From Phycisphaeraceae bacterium (GTDB taxonomy: Bacteria > Planctomycetota > Phycisphaerae > Phycisphaerales > UBA1924), in contig JAHBXL010000001.1 in NCBI GenBank assembly GCA_019636495.1, forward strand, positions 124,001 through 188,000: a DNA stretch of 64,000 bases, written 5' to 3'. Both the position numbers and the translations under genes were made by a program. This document shows, piece by piece, positions 9,994 through 18,142 of the stretch; the stretch's first letter is position 1; the number at the start of each line of letters is the position of its first letter. The notes below the pieces were generated by a model. The model worked only from the letters and a program-made list of their open reading frames with translations, searched no databases and had not been told where the DNA came from.

Positions 9994-10638
9994 ATGACCA
10001 CCACCGTCAGTTCCAACAACCCCCCTCGTCGTTCGTGGTTTGCGGCGAAGATCGCCGGCTTTGCGCTGGTCGGCCTCGGCGTGTTCGCCGGCGGCTGCAA
10101 CAACGCAATGAAGGACGAGAACGCCGCGCTGATGCAGGAGAACGCCGCGCTCCGCGAGCGCGTGACGCAGATGGAGACCAACCAGGCGGCGATGCAGCAG
10201 CAACTCGCGGCCCGTCAGCCGACCAACTTTGACGATGGCGGCTGGAGCCAGCCGACGGGTCGTACCGGTGAGCGCACGCGCACGGCGCCGCGCGAGACGG
10301 TGATCCCGATCTCGGGCGACATCCTGTTTGACAGCGGCCAGGCGACGTTGAAGTCGACCGCGAAGAAGGACCTGGACAAGGTTGTTGCGCAGATCCGTCA
10401 GCATCAGGGCGCGACGGTGCGCATCGAGGGCCACACCGACACGGACCCGATTCGCAAGTCCAACTGGCCGAGCAACGAGGCGCTCTCGAAGGCGCGTGCG
10501 GATGCGGTGCGCGATTACCTGGTGAGCAAGGGCGTGTCGCGCAGCGCGATCACGACCGTGGGCATGGGCGCGGCCCAGCCCAAGGGAACCAAGGCGGCCT
10601 CTCGCCGCGTCGAGGTCGTGATTGTCGACTCGTACTGA
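9994..10638 (+). CDS. OmpA/Pal-type peptidoglycan-binding lipoprotein with coiled coil
   Basis: A 214-residue protein. A basic N-terminus (NNPPRRSW), a hydrophobic segment and FAGGC with Cys35 form a lipoprotein signal. Residues about 39-67 (MKDENAALMQENAALRERVTQM) are a heptad coiled coil. The C-terminal OmpA domain shows ILFDSGQATL, VRIEGHTDTDPI and a RADAVRDYL segment, the usual peptidoglycan-binding signature. It should anchor the outer membrane to the wall. ATG 9994 is chosen because GGAG at 9981-9984 is 9 nt upstream; an in-frame ATG/GTG region starting at 9940 lacks this. It is bounded by a promoter and a strong terminator, so it is a single-gene unit. Confidence 0.88.
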   Translation: MTTTVSSNNPPRRSWFAAKIAGFALVGLGVFAGGCNNAMKDENAALMQENAALRERVTQMETNQAAMQQQLAARQPTNFDDGGWSQPTGRTGERTRTAPRETVIPISGDILFDSGQATLKSTAKKDLDKVVAQIRQHQGATVRIEGHTDTDPIRKSNWPSNEALSKARADAVRDYLVSKGVSRSAITTVGMGAAQPKGTKAASRRVEVVIVDSY

Positions 10639-10701
10639 GGCTTCGGACGTCCGGTAAGCGACAGCCTGCCGGGATGTTGCGGCTATACTTTCAGTCCCCC
10701 G

Positions 10702-10728
10702 AAGGGCCGGTCGAAAGACCGGCCCTTT
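10702..10728 (+). terminator. Rho-independent terminator after the OmpA-like gene
   Basis: AAGGGCCGGTC, loop GAAA, GACCGGCCCTT forms an 11-bp GC-rich hairpin ending in TTT, 64 nt after the stop codon and just before tRNA-Val. Confidence 0.8.
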
Positions 10729-10740
10729 GATTGACAACCC

Positions 10741-10814
10741 GGGCGATTGGCGCAGTTGGCTAGCGCGCATGCATGACACGCATGAGGTCACAGGTTCGAG
10801 CCCTGTATCGCCCA
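10741..10814 (+). tRNA. tRNA-Val (GAC), probable attachment site of the mobile element
   Basis: Full 74-nt cloverleaf: acceptor GGGCGAT/ATCGCCC, anticodon stem CATGC/GCATG with loop ATGACAC (anticodon GAC), T-arm ACAGG-TTCGAGC-CCTGT, discriminator A. A tyrosine integrase gene on the opposite strand ends inside it, so the tRNA 3' half is the likely attB/attL core. No second copy of its 3' end was found in the window, so the other boundary is not fixed. Confidence 0.95.
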
Positions 10815-12061
10815 CTTTTTCCCTTGTCCCGCAAGGACTTACGATCAAAACGCGGATCATTTGTGTCCCCGCGGGTCCCCTCGCGGGGCGCTGGCGTCCT
10901 CTCGGCTCCAGCGTCCGGACTTCTGCCCGGACTTTGCCGGCCGCCCGCTGCCTGCTCGAAGTGCGAGTCGCGGACCGTCAGGTAGTGGGTCGCGGCGATC
11001 AGCGGGCTGTGCCCCAGCCAGCTCGCCACGGCGTGCGATGGGAAGCGCTCGCACCAGTCGGTGGCACAACTCCCGCGCAGGTTGTGGAACAGCCGCGGCC
11101 AGGGCTTCACGCTCGCCTGGGCGAGGATCCGCTCAAACTGCGTCCGCAGATTGACCCGCGGGTCGCGGAGCCGCGGGATCACGTGCTCTACGCCCTCGGG
11201 CGCGGCGTCGTAGAGCCGCTCCAGGATCGGGCGCAACTCGGGGTCGATCGGCACCAGGCGGACCGCGTGCCCGTCGTGTCCGGCGGTCTTGGGGCTGCGC
11301 ACCGTCAGCCGGCCGCGCTCCCAGTTCACGTCCGACCACCGCAGCAGGCTCGGCTCGGATGGGACACGCAAGCCCGCGAATCGGCCCAGCGCGATGATCG
11401 CCCGCCACTGGTCATCGGGGCACGCGTCCAGGACCCGCACGATGATCTCCCGCGGAACGTGCACCGTGCGCTCGGCGTTGACCTGTGGCCCGGCCCGAAC
11501 ATCGCTAAACGGGTTGTCGCCGCACAGGCCCCAACGCACCGCCCGGCGGAACAGCGTCCGCGCCACCAGCACGCGCTTGCTCACCGTCGCCGGCGCGAGC
11601 CGCTTGCCGTTGTCCTTGGGCTCGGTCAGCGCCTTGCGCCAGCCGTCCGCATCGGCCGTCGTGATCGTCGCCAGGCGGCGCGAACCGCCGAAGTGCGCGA
11701 CCAGGCTGTCGGTCGCCTGCCGCCGGGCCGCGAGCGTTGAAGCGCGCACGGTCGAGCGCCTATCGAACAGGTCGATTAGCCCCGCCAGCGTCGATCCGCC
11801 GCCGGCCTGCCGCGGCCCGACCAGTCCGGCGCGCTCGAGCCGGCCGTAGAGCCGATCGGGAAGCCGAGCCAGCCACCGGGCCAGGTCGGGCTCGTGCCGG
11901 CGCTGCACCAGGTGATCGGCGATCAACTCCTCGATGCGCACCCGCACAAACTCAGCGTCAGCGGTCGAGATCACGCCCAAGCGGACTTCGCGGTGCCGAC
12001 GATTCTCGTCGCGCCACTCGACCAGCCGCCGGCCGTTGGGCAGTGTGCGGACGCTGGCCAT
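10760..12061 (-). CDS. Phage-type tyrosine integrase ending inside tRNA-Val
   Basis: A 433-residue tyrosine recombinase. The catalytic domain shows the first Arg in GRFAGLRVPSE, the H-x-x-R box in FHNLRGS, the WLGHS box and the nucleophile Tyr in THYLTV. The N-terminal third holds a core-binding SAM-like region (ASTLAARRQATDSLVAHFGG). ATG 12061 has GGGGAGGG 8 nt upstream. The stop TAG (10760-10762) and roughly the last 17 codons are antisense to tRNA-Val, so the C-terminal tail is supplied by the target tRNA. It should integrate and excise the element by recombination at that tRNA. The gene starts 2 nt after the stop of the small HTH gene, implying co-expression. Confidence 0.93.
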   Translation of the reverse strand: MASVRTLPNGRRLVEWRDENRRHREVRLGVISTADAEFVRVRIEELIADHLVQRRHEPDLARWLARLPDRLYGRLERAGLVGPRQAGGGSTLAGLIDLFDRRSTVRASTLAARRQATDSLVAHFGGSRRLATITTADADGWRKALTEPKDNGKRLAPATVSKRVLVARTLFRRAVRWGLCGDNPFSDVRAGPQVNAERTVHVPREIIVRVLDACPDDQWRAIIALGRFAGLRVPSEPSLLRWSDVNWERGRLTVRSPKTAGHDGHAVRLVPIDPELRPILERLYDAAPEGVEHVIPRLRDPRVNLRTQFERILAQASVKPWPRLFHNLRGSCATDWCERFPSHAVASWLGHSPLIAATHYLTVRDSHFEQAAGGRQSPGRSPDAGAERTPAPREGTRGDTNDPRFDRKSLRDKGKSGRYRARTCDLMRVMHAR

Positions 12062-12063
12062 GC

Positions 12064-12282
12064 TCAGGCCCTCCCCTTCACGCGGCGCACCGGCCGCAGT
12101 TCCAGGCCCAGGTACGCCGCGAGCTTGTCCGCGTTGTCGCTGTGCAGCGCGCACTCGCCGCGGACGAACCGCGACAGCACGGCCTGGTCGATGCCGGTCT
12201 GCCGGCTCACCTCGGCGCGTGTCTGGCCGCAGTTCTCCAGCGCCTCGCGGAGTGTGCGGCTTGGGGGGGTCAGGGTCTTCAT
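12064..12282 (-). CDS. Small Cro/CI-type HTH regulator
   Basis: A 72-residue protein that is almost entirely an HTH_3-type domain: LREALENCGQTRAEVSRQTG as helices 1-2 and DQAVLSRFVRGE as the recognition helix, ending in AYLGLELRPV. Such proteins act as repressors or as the antitoxin-like regulator of phage integration genes. ATG 12282 is used with AGGT just upstream. It is directly upstream of, and probably coupled to, the integrase gene, suggesting it controls integration or excision. Confidence 0.82.
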   Translation of the reverse strand: MKTLTPPSRTLREALENCGQTRAEVSRQTGIDQAVLSRFVRGECALHSDNADKLAAYLGLELRPVRRVKGRA

Positions 12283-12322
12283 GGCAGGTACCTTACCATC
12301 GGTCTTGTGGCATTGCAAGGCT

Positions 12323-13408
12323 TCAAACTCCCGGCGGATTCCAAACCGGCTCACCGGCGAACCGCTCTTCGGCGGCCGGTTCGGGCGCACGGCCGATGCG
12401 CCGCCTCTCTGCCGCCTCGGCTTTGGCCCGCGCGTAGGTGCCCTCGGCGACAAACGCGGGCTGCCCGGCCACGGGCACCGGGGGCGGGGCCGCGTGGTGC
12501 GTCGGCGCTACCACCGCGGGCGGACGCGGCCTGGTGCGGATGAGCGCCTCCATCTCGCCGGGCTCCGGGCGCTCCAGCCGGCGTCGGACCCACCCCGCGA
12601 TGCCGATGAGCTCTTTCCGCTTTTCCCGGGCGTGCGCGAGAACGGCCCCGATCGCCTCGACGGTCGCCCGGGGCAGCCGCGCCATGAGGTCGGCATCCGC
12701 GGGGCTGAACCAGCCCTGTCCCGCCGGCACCCAACTCGGGCGTTCGCTCAGCAGCCGGACCCTCGCCGCGAACTCTTCCGGGTCAAGCCCCTCGAGCGCA
12801 TCACCACCACCACCACCAGCCTCGATCGCCTCTGGTGGTGGTGGTGAATTAGAACTTGAACCTGGAATGTGCCCCCCGGCGGGGGCGTTGGGTGACCCTC
12901 TTCGGGGGCATCCATGCCCCTCGACGGGGGCATTGGGGTGCCGCGGCGTGGAATTCCCAATGCCACCCATCGGGGGCGTTGGGGAGCCTCCAACGACCCC
13001 GGCGGGGGGCGTTGGGTCCCCGCTTCCTTGCGGGGACCCCGGGTCATCCGTGCCCGTTGCCCTCTCGTCGGACGCCCGCGCCAATGCGGACGCCCGGAGC
13101 ACGAACCTCGAGCGCCTGCTCCCCTTGCCGGCCTGATACTCGACCAGCCCGTCGAGTGAGCCGCGAACCGCCTGCGAGACCGTCTCGCGCTTCATGCGGA
13201 GTCGGGTGGCCAGTGCGGCGATCGGCGTGGTGCACACCCACTCGCCCTCCTGGTCACCAGGCCACGCGTCGTTGATCAGGTGGGCGAGCACGGCGTGCGC
13301 GGCCGCGCTGGCCTGGAGCGAGCTGGCGCGATTGAACAGGTCTCGGAACAGCGCGCACTTCTCCCTCGCCCCGGGCCGCGGGCTCTGGACGCCCTCGCGC
13401 TCAGCCAT
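12323..13408 (-). CDS. Winged-helix phage replication protein (lambda O-like organisation)
   Basis: A 361-residue protein. The N-terminal ~100 residues look like a winged helix (AAAHAVLAHLINDAW; TPIAALATRLRMKRETVSQAVRGSLDGLVEYQAG), as in phage and plasmid replication initiators. A Pro/Gly-rich middle (about 125-200) is followed by a C-terminal helical part (AGWVRRRLERPEPGEMEALI). The middle part of the gene carries repeated DNA motifs, a long hairpin and a short AT-richer stretch, the same arrangement as in lambda O, whose gene contains the origin. The assignment rests on this arrangement and the wHTH; it could instead be a transcription regulator. It overlaps the upstream HTH gene by 8 nt. 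Confidence 0.6.
   Translation of the reverse strand: MAEREGVQSPRPGAREKCALFRDLFNRASSLQASAAAHAVLAHLINDAWPGDQEGEWVCTTPIAALATRLRMKRETVSQAVRGSLDGLVEYQAGKGSRRSRFVLRASALARASDERATGTDDPGSPQGSGDPTPPAGVVGGSPTPPMGGIGNSTPRHPNAPVEGHGCPRRGSPNAPAGGHIPGSSSNSPPPPEAIEAGGGGGDALEGLDPEEFAARVRLLSERPSWVPAGQGWFSPADADLMARLPRATVEAIGAVLAHAREKRKELIGIAGWVRRRLERPEPGEMEALIRTRPRPPAVVAPTHHAAPPPVPVAGQPAFVAEGTYARAKAEAAERRRIGRAPEPAAEERFAGEPVWNPPGV
12802..13016. repeat. Iteron-like repeats and hairpin: candidate replication origin
   Basis: Four direct copies of the core GGGGGCGTTGGG (one with CATT) lie at 12881-12892, 12926-12937, 12972-12983 and 13005-13016, with partial inverted copies near 12956-12964 and 12988-12998. Spacings are 45, 46 and 33 nt, so the copies are read in two different protein frames (NAP versus TPP), showing that DNA sequence rather than protein repeats. 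Next to them is an AT-richer stretch (12846-12869) and a 14-bp hairpin built of CACCACC and GGTGGTG arms (12805-12818 with 12833-12846). Confidence 0.5.
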
Positions 13409-13724
13409 CGCCGCCCCCTTCCCACTCGGGCTGCGCGCTGAGGAACCGCTCCAGTTCTCGCCACTCGATGAGCACGCTCCGCCCCAGCCGCCGCGCCCGC
13501 AGTTCGCGCGATGCCAGCAGGCGCTTGACGGTCCGCGTGCTCACGCCCAGGGCGAGCGCCGCATCGGCGACGCGCAGCGCAAGCCGCGGCAGGGCCCGCT
13601 GTGCGACCTCTGACGCCGCCGGCATCGACCGGGCCGGGCGACGGCCCCCCTTGGGCGCGGCCGCGTCCTGGCCGATCGTCGGCCCGTCTGGTGCGTCGTC
13701 AAGATCAGGACGCCACCCGCTCAT
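13401..13724 (-). CDS. HTH_17/excisionase-like DNA-binding protein
   Basis: A 107-residue protein with a basic, Pro-rich N-terminus and a C-terminal MerR/excisionase-type HTH: LRVADAALALGVSTRTVKRLLAS followed by the wing LRARRLGRSVLIEWRELERFL. This is the pattern of HTH_17 proteins used as excisionases or as small regulators in phages. ATG 13724 has CGGAG about 9 nt upstream. Its 3' end overlaps the start of the replication-protein gene by 8 nt, so the two are probably translated together. Confidence 0.8.
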   Translation of the reverse strand: MSGWRPDLDDAPDGPTIGQDAAAPKGGRRPARSMPAASEVAQRALPRLALRVADAALALGVSTRTVKRLLASRELRARRLGRSVLIEWRELERFLSAQPEWEGGGDG

Positions 13725-13750
13725 TGCGGAAACTCCGTGCTGCGCGGTTC

Positions 13751-13921
13751 TCGAAACCCTCCCGCGGCGCTTTCGCGCATCGGGGAGGGATGCCGCGGGC
13801 GTCGAGTCGCCCGCCGCGGGTGCGCCGGGCCGGCCGACAATGGCAGCGGCCGATCCGGCACGGAGATCTCTTCAATCCCGCCCGTCGCGCTTTCGCTCGA
13901 CGGGCTGGAGTGCCGCGGCCG
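13751..13921. repeat. Pair of ~50-bp structured repeats
   Basis: 13751-13801 and 13871-13921 align with most positions shared (common core CGCTTTCGC and TGCCGCGG) and are spaced exactly 120 bp. Each can fold: the second as GCCCGTCG/CGACGGGC around CGCTTTCGCT, the first through CCCGCGGC and GCCGCGGG arms. They fill the gap between the capsid gene and the HTH gene. Function unknown: RNA structure, protein-binding array or a degenerate duplication. Confidence 0.5.
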
Positions 13922-13993
13922 ATTGCCAACCGCGGCACAGGGGGGCTCCGAATCCGGCGGGGAGGGCCGCCGGTCCGGGTTGCACAGGCTTGG

Positions 13994-16054
13994 TTACTCG
14001 CCGCCGCTCTCGCCGCCCAGGCTGGCGACGCCGGCGCGATGCTCGCCCAGGGCACAGCCGCAATCGCCGTAGATCCTCCAGCTCGTGCCCAGCGTGTTGA
14101 TGTCGGTCTCTCGCATCTCGACGATCGGGCTCTCGCGGCCGTTGAGCAGGCCCAGGTTGACCGCGCCCAGGCCCACCGCCGCGAACAGGTACCACTGGTC
14201 ATCGCTCGCGCCGTTGGATGCGCCGAGCCGCGGCTCGACCACCAGTTCGGCGATGTCCCGGTGCGGGTTGGCCGTTGGCGTCGGGACCCCGTCGACGTCG
14301 GCGATGCCGACTTCGCTGGACTTGATGAGCGCGCGGCCCACGGCCTCGAGCGCCGGGGGCACGGCGAGCACGCTCGGGCTCATGTCGAGAATGCGGCCGT
14401 CCTCGTCGCGCACCTCGCGCAGCGCCTGCACCGCCAGGCTCAGGCCCGGCACGCTGAGCACGGAGTCCGCGCCCTCGATCAGGTTGCCGCGCTCGGTCGT
14501 GAAGAACGTGTCGGCCCCGTCGACGAGCGTGCCCCACACCAGGTCCTGGAGTTTGCGCGACCACTCGCCGGCCATGATCACCGGCAGGTCACTGAACAGG
14601 CTCAGGTCATCGTTGATGATCGCCTTGCGGCCCAGGGTCACGATCTTGCCGAACGTGTCGAGCCGCACCTTGTTGACCACCTCGCCCAGCGTGGCGTGCT
14701 TGAGTTCACCGCCCTCGGCGACTTCCTCAAGCCCGCCCGCGAGCGTCAGCCGGACCAGGCTCGTCTCGCGGAAGTTGCTCAGCGGGACCTTCCGCGCGAT
14801 CTTCATCCACGTCGAGGGCGACTGCCTGAGTTGGTCCTGCATGAGTTTGTCGATGCCGCCACCCAGGGCGACGGGCAGGCTCGCGGTGCTGAGCGCCGCG
14901 CGGATCATCCCATCGCGCGAGGTCGGGATGTCGCGGCCCTCCAGGCGGAGCGCAGACTCGAACAGGTCGAGCGCCGTGTGCGCCCGGATCGAGTCTGCCG
15001 CGTTCATCGTCGCCGCGCCGAGCATCCGCTCGCCGGCCGCGGCCTGGCCGGTGAGCCGCAAGAGCGCGCCGCACAGCACGTCGGCGGGCGTGGCGCTGCC
15101 GATGCCGCGGCGGGGCGCGAGGATCGTCGGCGATCCGCCGCGGCGGAACGTTTCCAACTCGGCACGCTCGGGAGTCCATCCGTGATCGATCGCCTGGGCC
15201 TCGATGTCGGGATGCCCGCGCGTCCGCAACTTGATCGCCTTGATGCGGCGGCGCTCGGCCCCCGCGCTCAGCGTGCCGCGATCGCCCTGGTCGTTGTCGT
15301 CCTGGCCCTGGTCGCCGGCGTCGTCATCCTCGCCCGCGCCGGTCGCGGCGATGCGCACGCCCGCGCGACGATCAGCTCCGATCGCCACCAGGCTCACTTC
15401 GTACAGGTGCCCGGCCCGCACGATCGTCAGGCCGGCGGGCCCCGCGGTCACCGTGCTGCCGTTCACCGTCGCCGACTGCCCGGCGCGGAGCGTCTCGGTT
15501 CGGTCGGGCCGAACACCCACGCTGGCCGCGACGGTCGCGCCGCTCTTGAGCAGCCCGATGGTGCGGTCAGCCTGGCGACTGCCCGGAACGACCTCGCCGG
15601 AGATCTCGAGCGCGCCGCCGCGGCCGGGCTGCACCGTCACGGACCCGAGAACCGAATCGATCGCGCGGTCATCGTGATCGGCCAGCAGCGCGACATTCGG
15701 CGCGATCTCCAGGCCCGCCACGTCGATCACGACCGGGGTAGAGAAGCCCCTGGGCTTCATCGGGCCGCCGCTGAGCGCCGAGCCCTTGAAGCGCACGCCG
15801 CCGCCCTCGGTGGCCGCGCCCGCCGCGAGCATGATCGACGCCACGGCGTGCAGCTCGGTGCCATCGGCCGTGGCCGAGCCGGCGCGGATCGTCGGCGGCT
15901 TGGCGAGTTGCCGGCCCAGGCGGGGCCGGTGCCGCGGGGGCTGCACCGGCGGCGCCTTGGCGGGCGCGGCCTGGACAGCGGGGGGCTGGATGGGCTGGGT
16001 CGTGGTCTTGGCCTCGCGCTGCGCGCCCGGCCGCTTGTTCGTCTGCGTCGTCAT
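13994..16054 (-). CDS. Prohead protease/major capsid protein fusion
   Basis: A 686-residue fusion. Residues about 85-240 match a HK97-type (U35) prohead protease: catalytic His127 in LADHDD and Ser178 in AASVGV. A Gln/Asp-rich linker (DDDAGDQGQDDNDQGD) follows, and about 290-686 is a capsid domain of the Mu gpT-like group (KVRLDTFGKIVTLGRKAIINDD; SRKLQDLVWGTLVDGADTFF). The protease would clip itself off during head assembly. ATG 16054 has GGAG 9 nt upstream; an in-frame ATG at 16084 lacks one. No portal, terminase, head-tail connector or tail gene was found nearby, so either assembly genes have been lost or the element borrows them from a helper phage. Confidence 0.85.
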   Translation of the reverse strand: MTTQTNKRPGAQREAKTTTQPIQPPAVQAAPAKAPPVQPPRHRPRLGRQLAKPPTIRAGSATADGTELHAVASIMLAAGAATEGGGVRFKGSALSGGPMKPRGFSTPVVIDVAGLEIAPNVALLADHDDRAIDSVLGSVTVQPGRGGALEISGEVVPGSRQADRTIGLLKSGATVAASVGVRPDRTETLRAGQSATVNGSTVTAGPAGLTIVRAGHLYEVSLVAIGADRRAGVRIAATGAGEDDDAGDQGQDDNDQGDRGTLSAGAERRRIKAIKLRTRGHPDIEAQAIDHGWTPERAELETFRRGGSPTILAPRRGIGSATPADVLCGALLRLTGQAAAGERMLGAATMNAADSIRAHTALDLFESALRLEGRDIPTSRDGMIRAALSTASLPVALGGGIDKLMQDQLRQSPSTWMKIARKVPLSNFRETSLVRLTLAGGLEEVAEGGELKHATLGEVVNKVRLDTFGKIVTLGRKAIINDDLSLFSDLPVIMAGEWSRKLQDLVWGTLVDGADTFFTTERGNLIEGADSVLSVPGLSLAVQALREVRDEDGRILDMSPSVLAVPPALEAVGRALIKSSEVGIADVDGVPTPTANPHRDIAELVVEPRLGASNGASDDQWYLFAAVGLGAVNLGLLNGRESPIVEMRETDINTLGTSWRIYGDCGCALGEHRAGVASLGGESGGE

Positions 16055-16150
16055 CGGAATCGTCTCCAGGTTGTGGCCGGGCATCCGTGCGCGGCCGGGG
16101 TGAAAGCCTGCCCCGCGCCTGTCGGCGGGGGGCGGGTGGTTCGGGTCAGG

Positions 16151-16474
16151 TCAGTCGGGTTCCAACATGGCGTCAATGGCGCCGGTCACTTCCTCGGGCG
16201 CGTCTTCTTCTTCATCCCACACGTGCACGCAGCCAAAGGTGTCGAAGCCGAAGCGGAGAGTCTGAATCTCGTCGCCATAATGGCTGATGCTGATCGTCTC
16301 GTTGTCGAGATCAACGTCCACTTCGAGGCGCCCTCCGTCGCGGAGGTATTGCATGGCCGCGTCGACGATCAGCGAATTCATGGCATTTTCCGCGGTCATC
16401 CGCCGGATCGCCTCGACCGCTTCAAGTCTTTGCGGATCGTTCGCGGCCGCTGTCTGTTCAGTGCCACTGTTCAT
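16151..16474 (-). CDS. Small acidic hypothetical protein
   Basis: A 107-residue protein, strongly acidic (VDVDLDNETISIS; DEEEDAPEEV), soluble, with alternating beta/alpha character. ATG 16474 is used; the reading frame also has a GTG 6 nt upstream. It lies between the capsid gene and an HTH gene, with about 96 nt to the former. Acidic small proteins near capsid genes can be decoration or DNA-mimic proteins, but nothing in the sequence decides this. Confidence 0.6.
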   Translation of the reverse strand: MNSGTEQTAAANDPQRLEAVEAIRRMTAENAMNSLIVDAAMQYLRDGGRLEVDVDLDNETISISHYGDEIQTLRFGFDTFGCVHVWDEEEDAPEEVTGAIDAMLEPD

Positions 16475-16527
16475 CGTCACTCACTTTCTGCCGCAGAGTG
16501 CGGCGGTTGGGGGGTTGCTCGATTGGA

Positions 16528-16983
16528 TCAGGCACCCGCGGCGCGCTGCGCAGCCGTGCCCTCGCGGGGCGTGGTGGCGGCCTGGGCGGGGTTGTTCGTC
16601 AGGATGCGCTCGAGTTGGTCGATGGCCTCGCCATCGCCCGTCGCCGCGGCACGGGCCAGCAGAATCGACAAGTCGCGGCCAACGGTGTGCTCGACTTCCA
16701 GCTCATCGACGCGCTGCAGGGCCAGTCCAGCGCCGATCGATCGTGCCAGAAGCAGGGCCCAGTTCACGCGCTCGGGCATGCGGGGGCCGCGCAGGCCGGC
16801 GAGCATGTCGGCCAGCGACACCACGCGGAGCGCGCTGCGCACCGCCTCCAGGTCGAAGAACATGCGGCCGCTCGCGCGGATACACGGGATCCGGCCAGCG
16901 CTGGCCTCGCGGCGGAGCCATGACTCGGGCAGATTGGTCTGGCGGGAGAGCTGCAACGGCGTCAGGTACTTCGTGGTGTCCAT
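16528..16983 (-). CDS. HTH DNA-binding protein, excisionase/AlpA-like N-terminus
   Basis: A 151-residue protein. The N-terminus KYLTPLQLSRQTNLPESWLRREASAGRIPCIRASGRMFFDLEAV is a compact MerR-like HTH with wing, as in HTH_17 excisionases. The C-terminal ~90 residues are helical (LLARSIGAGLALQRVDELEVEH) and may dimerise. It probably regulates the capsid-side genes or excision. ATG 16983. Confidence 0.7.
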   Translation of the reverse strand: MDTTKYLTPLQLSRQTNLPESWLRREASAGRIPCIRASGRMFFDLEAVRSALRVVSLADMLAGLRGPRMPERVNWALLLARSIGAGLALQRVDELEVEHTVGRDLSILLARAAATGDGEAIDQLERILTNNPAQAATTPREGTAAQRAAGA

Positions 16984-17058
16984 GACCCACGTTTCGCCAT
17001 TCGCCCGTGGATGTCATCACCCTGCCCGCCATTTGGTGAGTCGATGGCGAGTGACGAG

Positions 17059-17949
17059 TCATTGACGAGTCGAATCTGCTGAGATTCCGCCTCCGGTACT
17101 CCACTTCGCCCAATGCTGGGCGATCTTCCGCGCCTCACGCCGACCCGCTTTCATCGCCGCGGCGATGAGCCGGTCCACTTCCTCGGGCGAGTAGGTAGTC
17201 GCCGCGGCGCGCCCGTCCGCGGGCGGAGCCTCGATACCGGCGTCCTTGCGGATCCGTCCGAACGTCGGGTTGCTTATCCCCGCGGCGGCACACAGATCGC
17301 TCGTGGTTGGGCGCTCCGACACAGCCTCCAGATCCTCCGCCGGCTTCACGTCCTGAGCCGGGGCGCTGAGCTGAGCTCGGGCGCGAACCGCCGCATCGTG
17401 CAGCGCTTCGAGCCATGCGCGAAGGCCGTCCAGGCTGAGCGCGTCATCCCACGCCCACAGCGGCCGGCGGAACAGCGCGGGGGACGGGTCTCGGATCGGG
17501 GGGCACACTCCCGCCGCGGCGTTGAGCTGCACGGCGATGCCCGCCAGGCGTCGAGTGTTCTGCGCGATCGCGGGGATCGACACGGCCGGATCTTCCATCG
17601 CCGCGGCGAATCGCTCGGTGCTCTCCAGGTGGTCCAGGTCCTCGATTGCTGCCGCGGCAGCTCGTTGGATGGCGGGAGCCTGAGAGAGCGATCCGGTGCT
17701 CCAAACCGGGCCCGCGGCCTCGATGATGCGCGAACCCGCGGCAATGAACGATGGCCCAGCCAGCCGCTTGGCCCGCTCGTGCGCGTCGGCGGTGCGGCGG
17801 TCTGGGTCGTGCCCCTCGCGCTCGATGGCGATAGTGATCTCGGTCCGAACTTCGTCCTGGACCCGCGCGAGCGATGCCTCGCGCTCCAGGTCCGCCCACT
17901 GTTCCGGCGTCCAGCGGCCCGGGGCCGCGGCGGTGTCGTGCTGTGCCAC
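17059..17949 (-). CDS. Hypothetical protein with a C-terminal HTH-like segment
   Basis: A 296-residue, Ala/Arg/Glu-rich soluble protein with no membrane segment. Near the C-terminus TTSDLCAAAGISNPTFGRIRKDAGI has the spacing of a helix-turn-helix, followed by a basic helical tail (MKAGRREARKIAQHWAKWS). I do not recognise the family. Its place at the upstream end of the capsid-side genes would suit a regulator or a packaging-specificity protein, but that is only a guess. Confidence 0.6.
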   Translation of the reverse strand: MAQHDTAAAPGRWTPEQWADLEREASLARVQDEVRTEITIAIEREGHDPDRRTADAHERAKRLAGPSFIAAGSRIIEAAGPVWSTGSLSQAPAIQRAAAAAIEDLDHLESTERFAAAMEDPAVSIPAIAQNTRRLAGIAVQLNAAAGVCPPIRDPSPALFRRPLWAWDDALSLDGLRAWLEALHDAAVRARAQLSAPAQDVKPAEDLEAVSERPTTSDLCAAAGISNPTFGRIRKDAGIEAPPADGRAAATTYSPEEVDRLIAAAMKAGRREARKIAQHWAKWSTGGGISADSTRQ

Positions 17950-18142
17950 TGTTCCTCCCGCGGGTTCTCGACGCCCGCTCCCCCGCCCGCCACTCGCATG
18001 TTATCTCGCAATTCTGCGCGCGCGCACGCGCAATGGCTATACCTTCCGGCTTGTTGGCGTGCGCAAGGAAAACGGGATGCCTCGGAAAAGTGGGGTGAGG
18101 CAGCCTTGAAGCGCCGCCGCCCACGTGCAGGAGGTCATCCCG
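17950..18142. other. Leader of the IS110 transposase with inverted repeats (candidate bridge-RNA region)
   Basis: A 193-bp spacer holding two possible hairpins: GCGCACGC (18022-18029) with GCGTGCGC (18057-18064) around a 27-nt loop, and TGCCTC (18078-18083) with GAGGCA (18097-18102). IS110-group elements encode their guide (bridge) RNA upstream of the transposase, IS1111-group elements downstream, so both flanks are candidates. The exact IS ends were not located. Confidence 0.35.

Noticed and set aside
12881..13016. CRISPR-like array
   Set aside because: Only four short GC-rich copies, uneven spacing, inside a coding gene, no cas genes.
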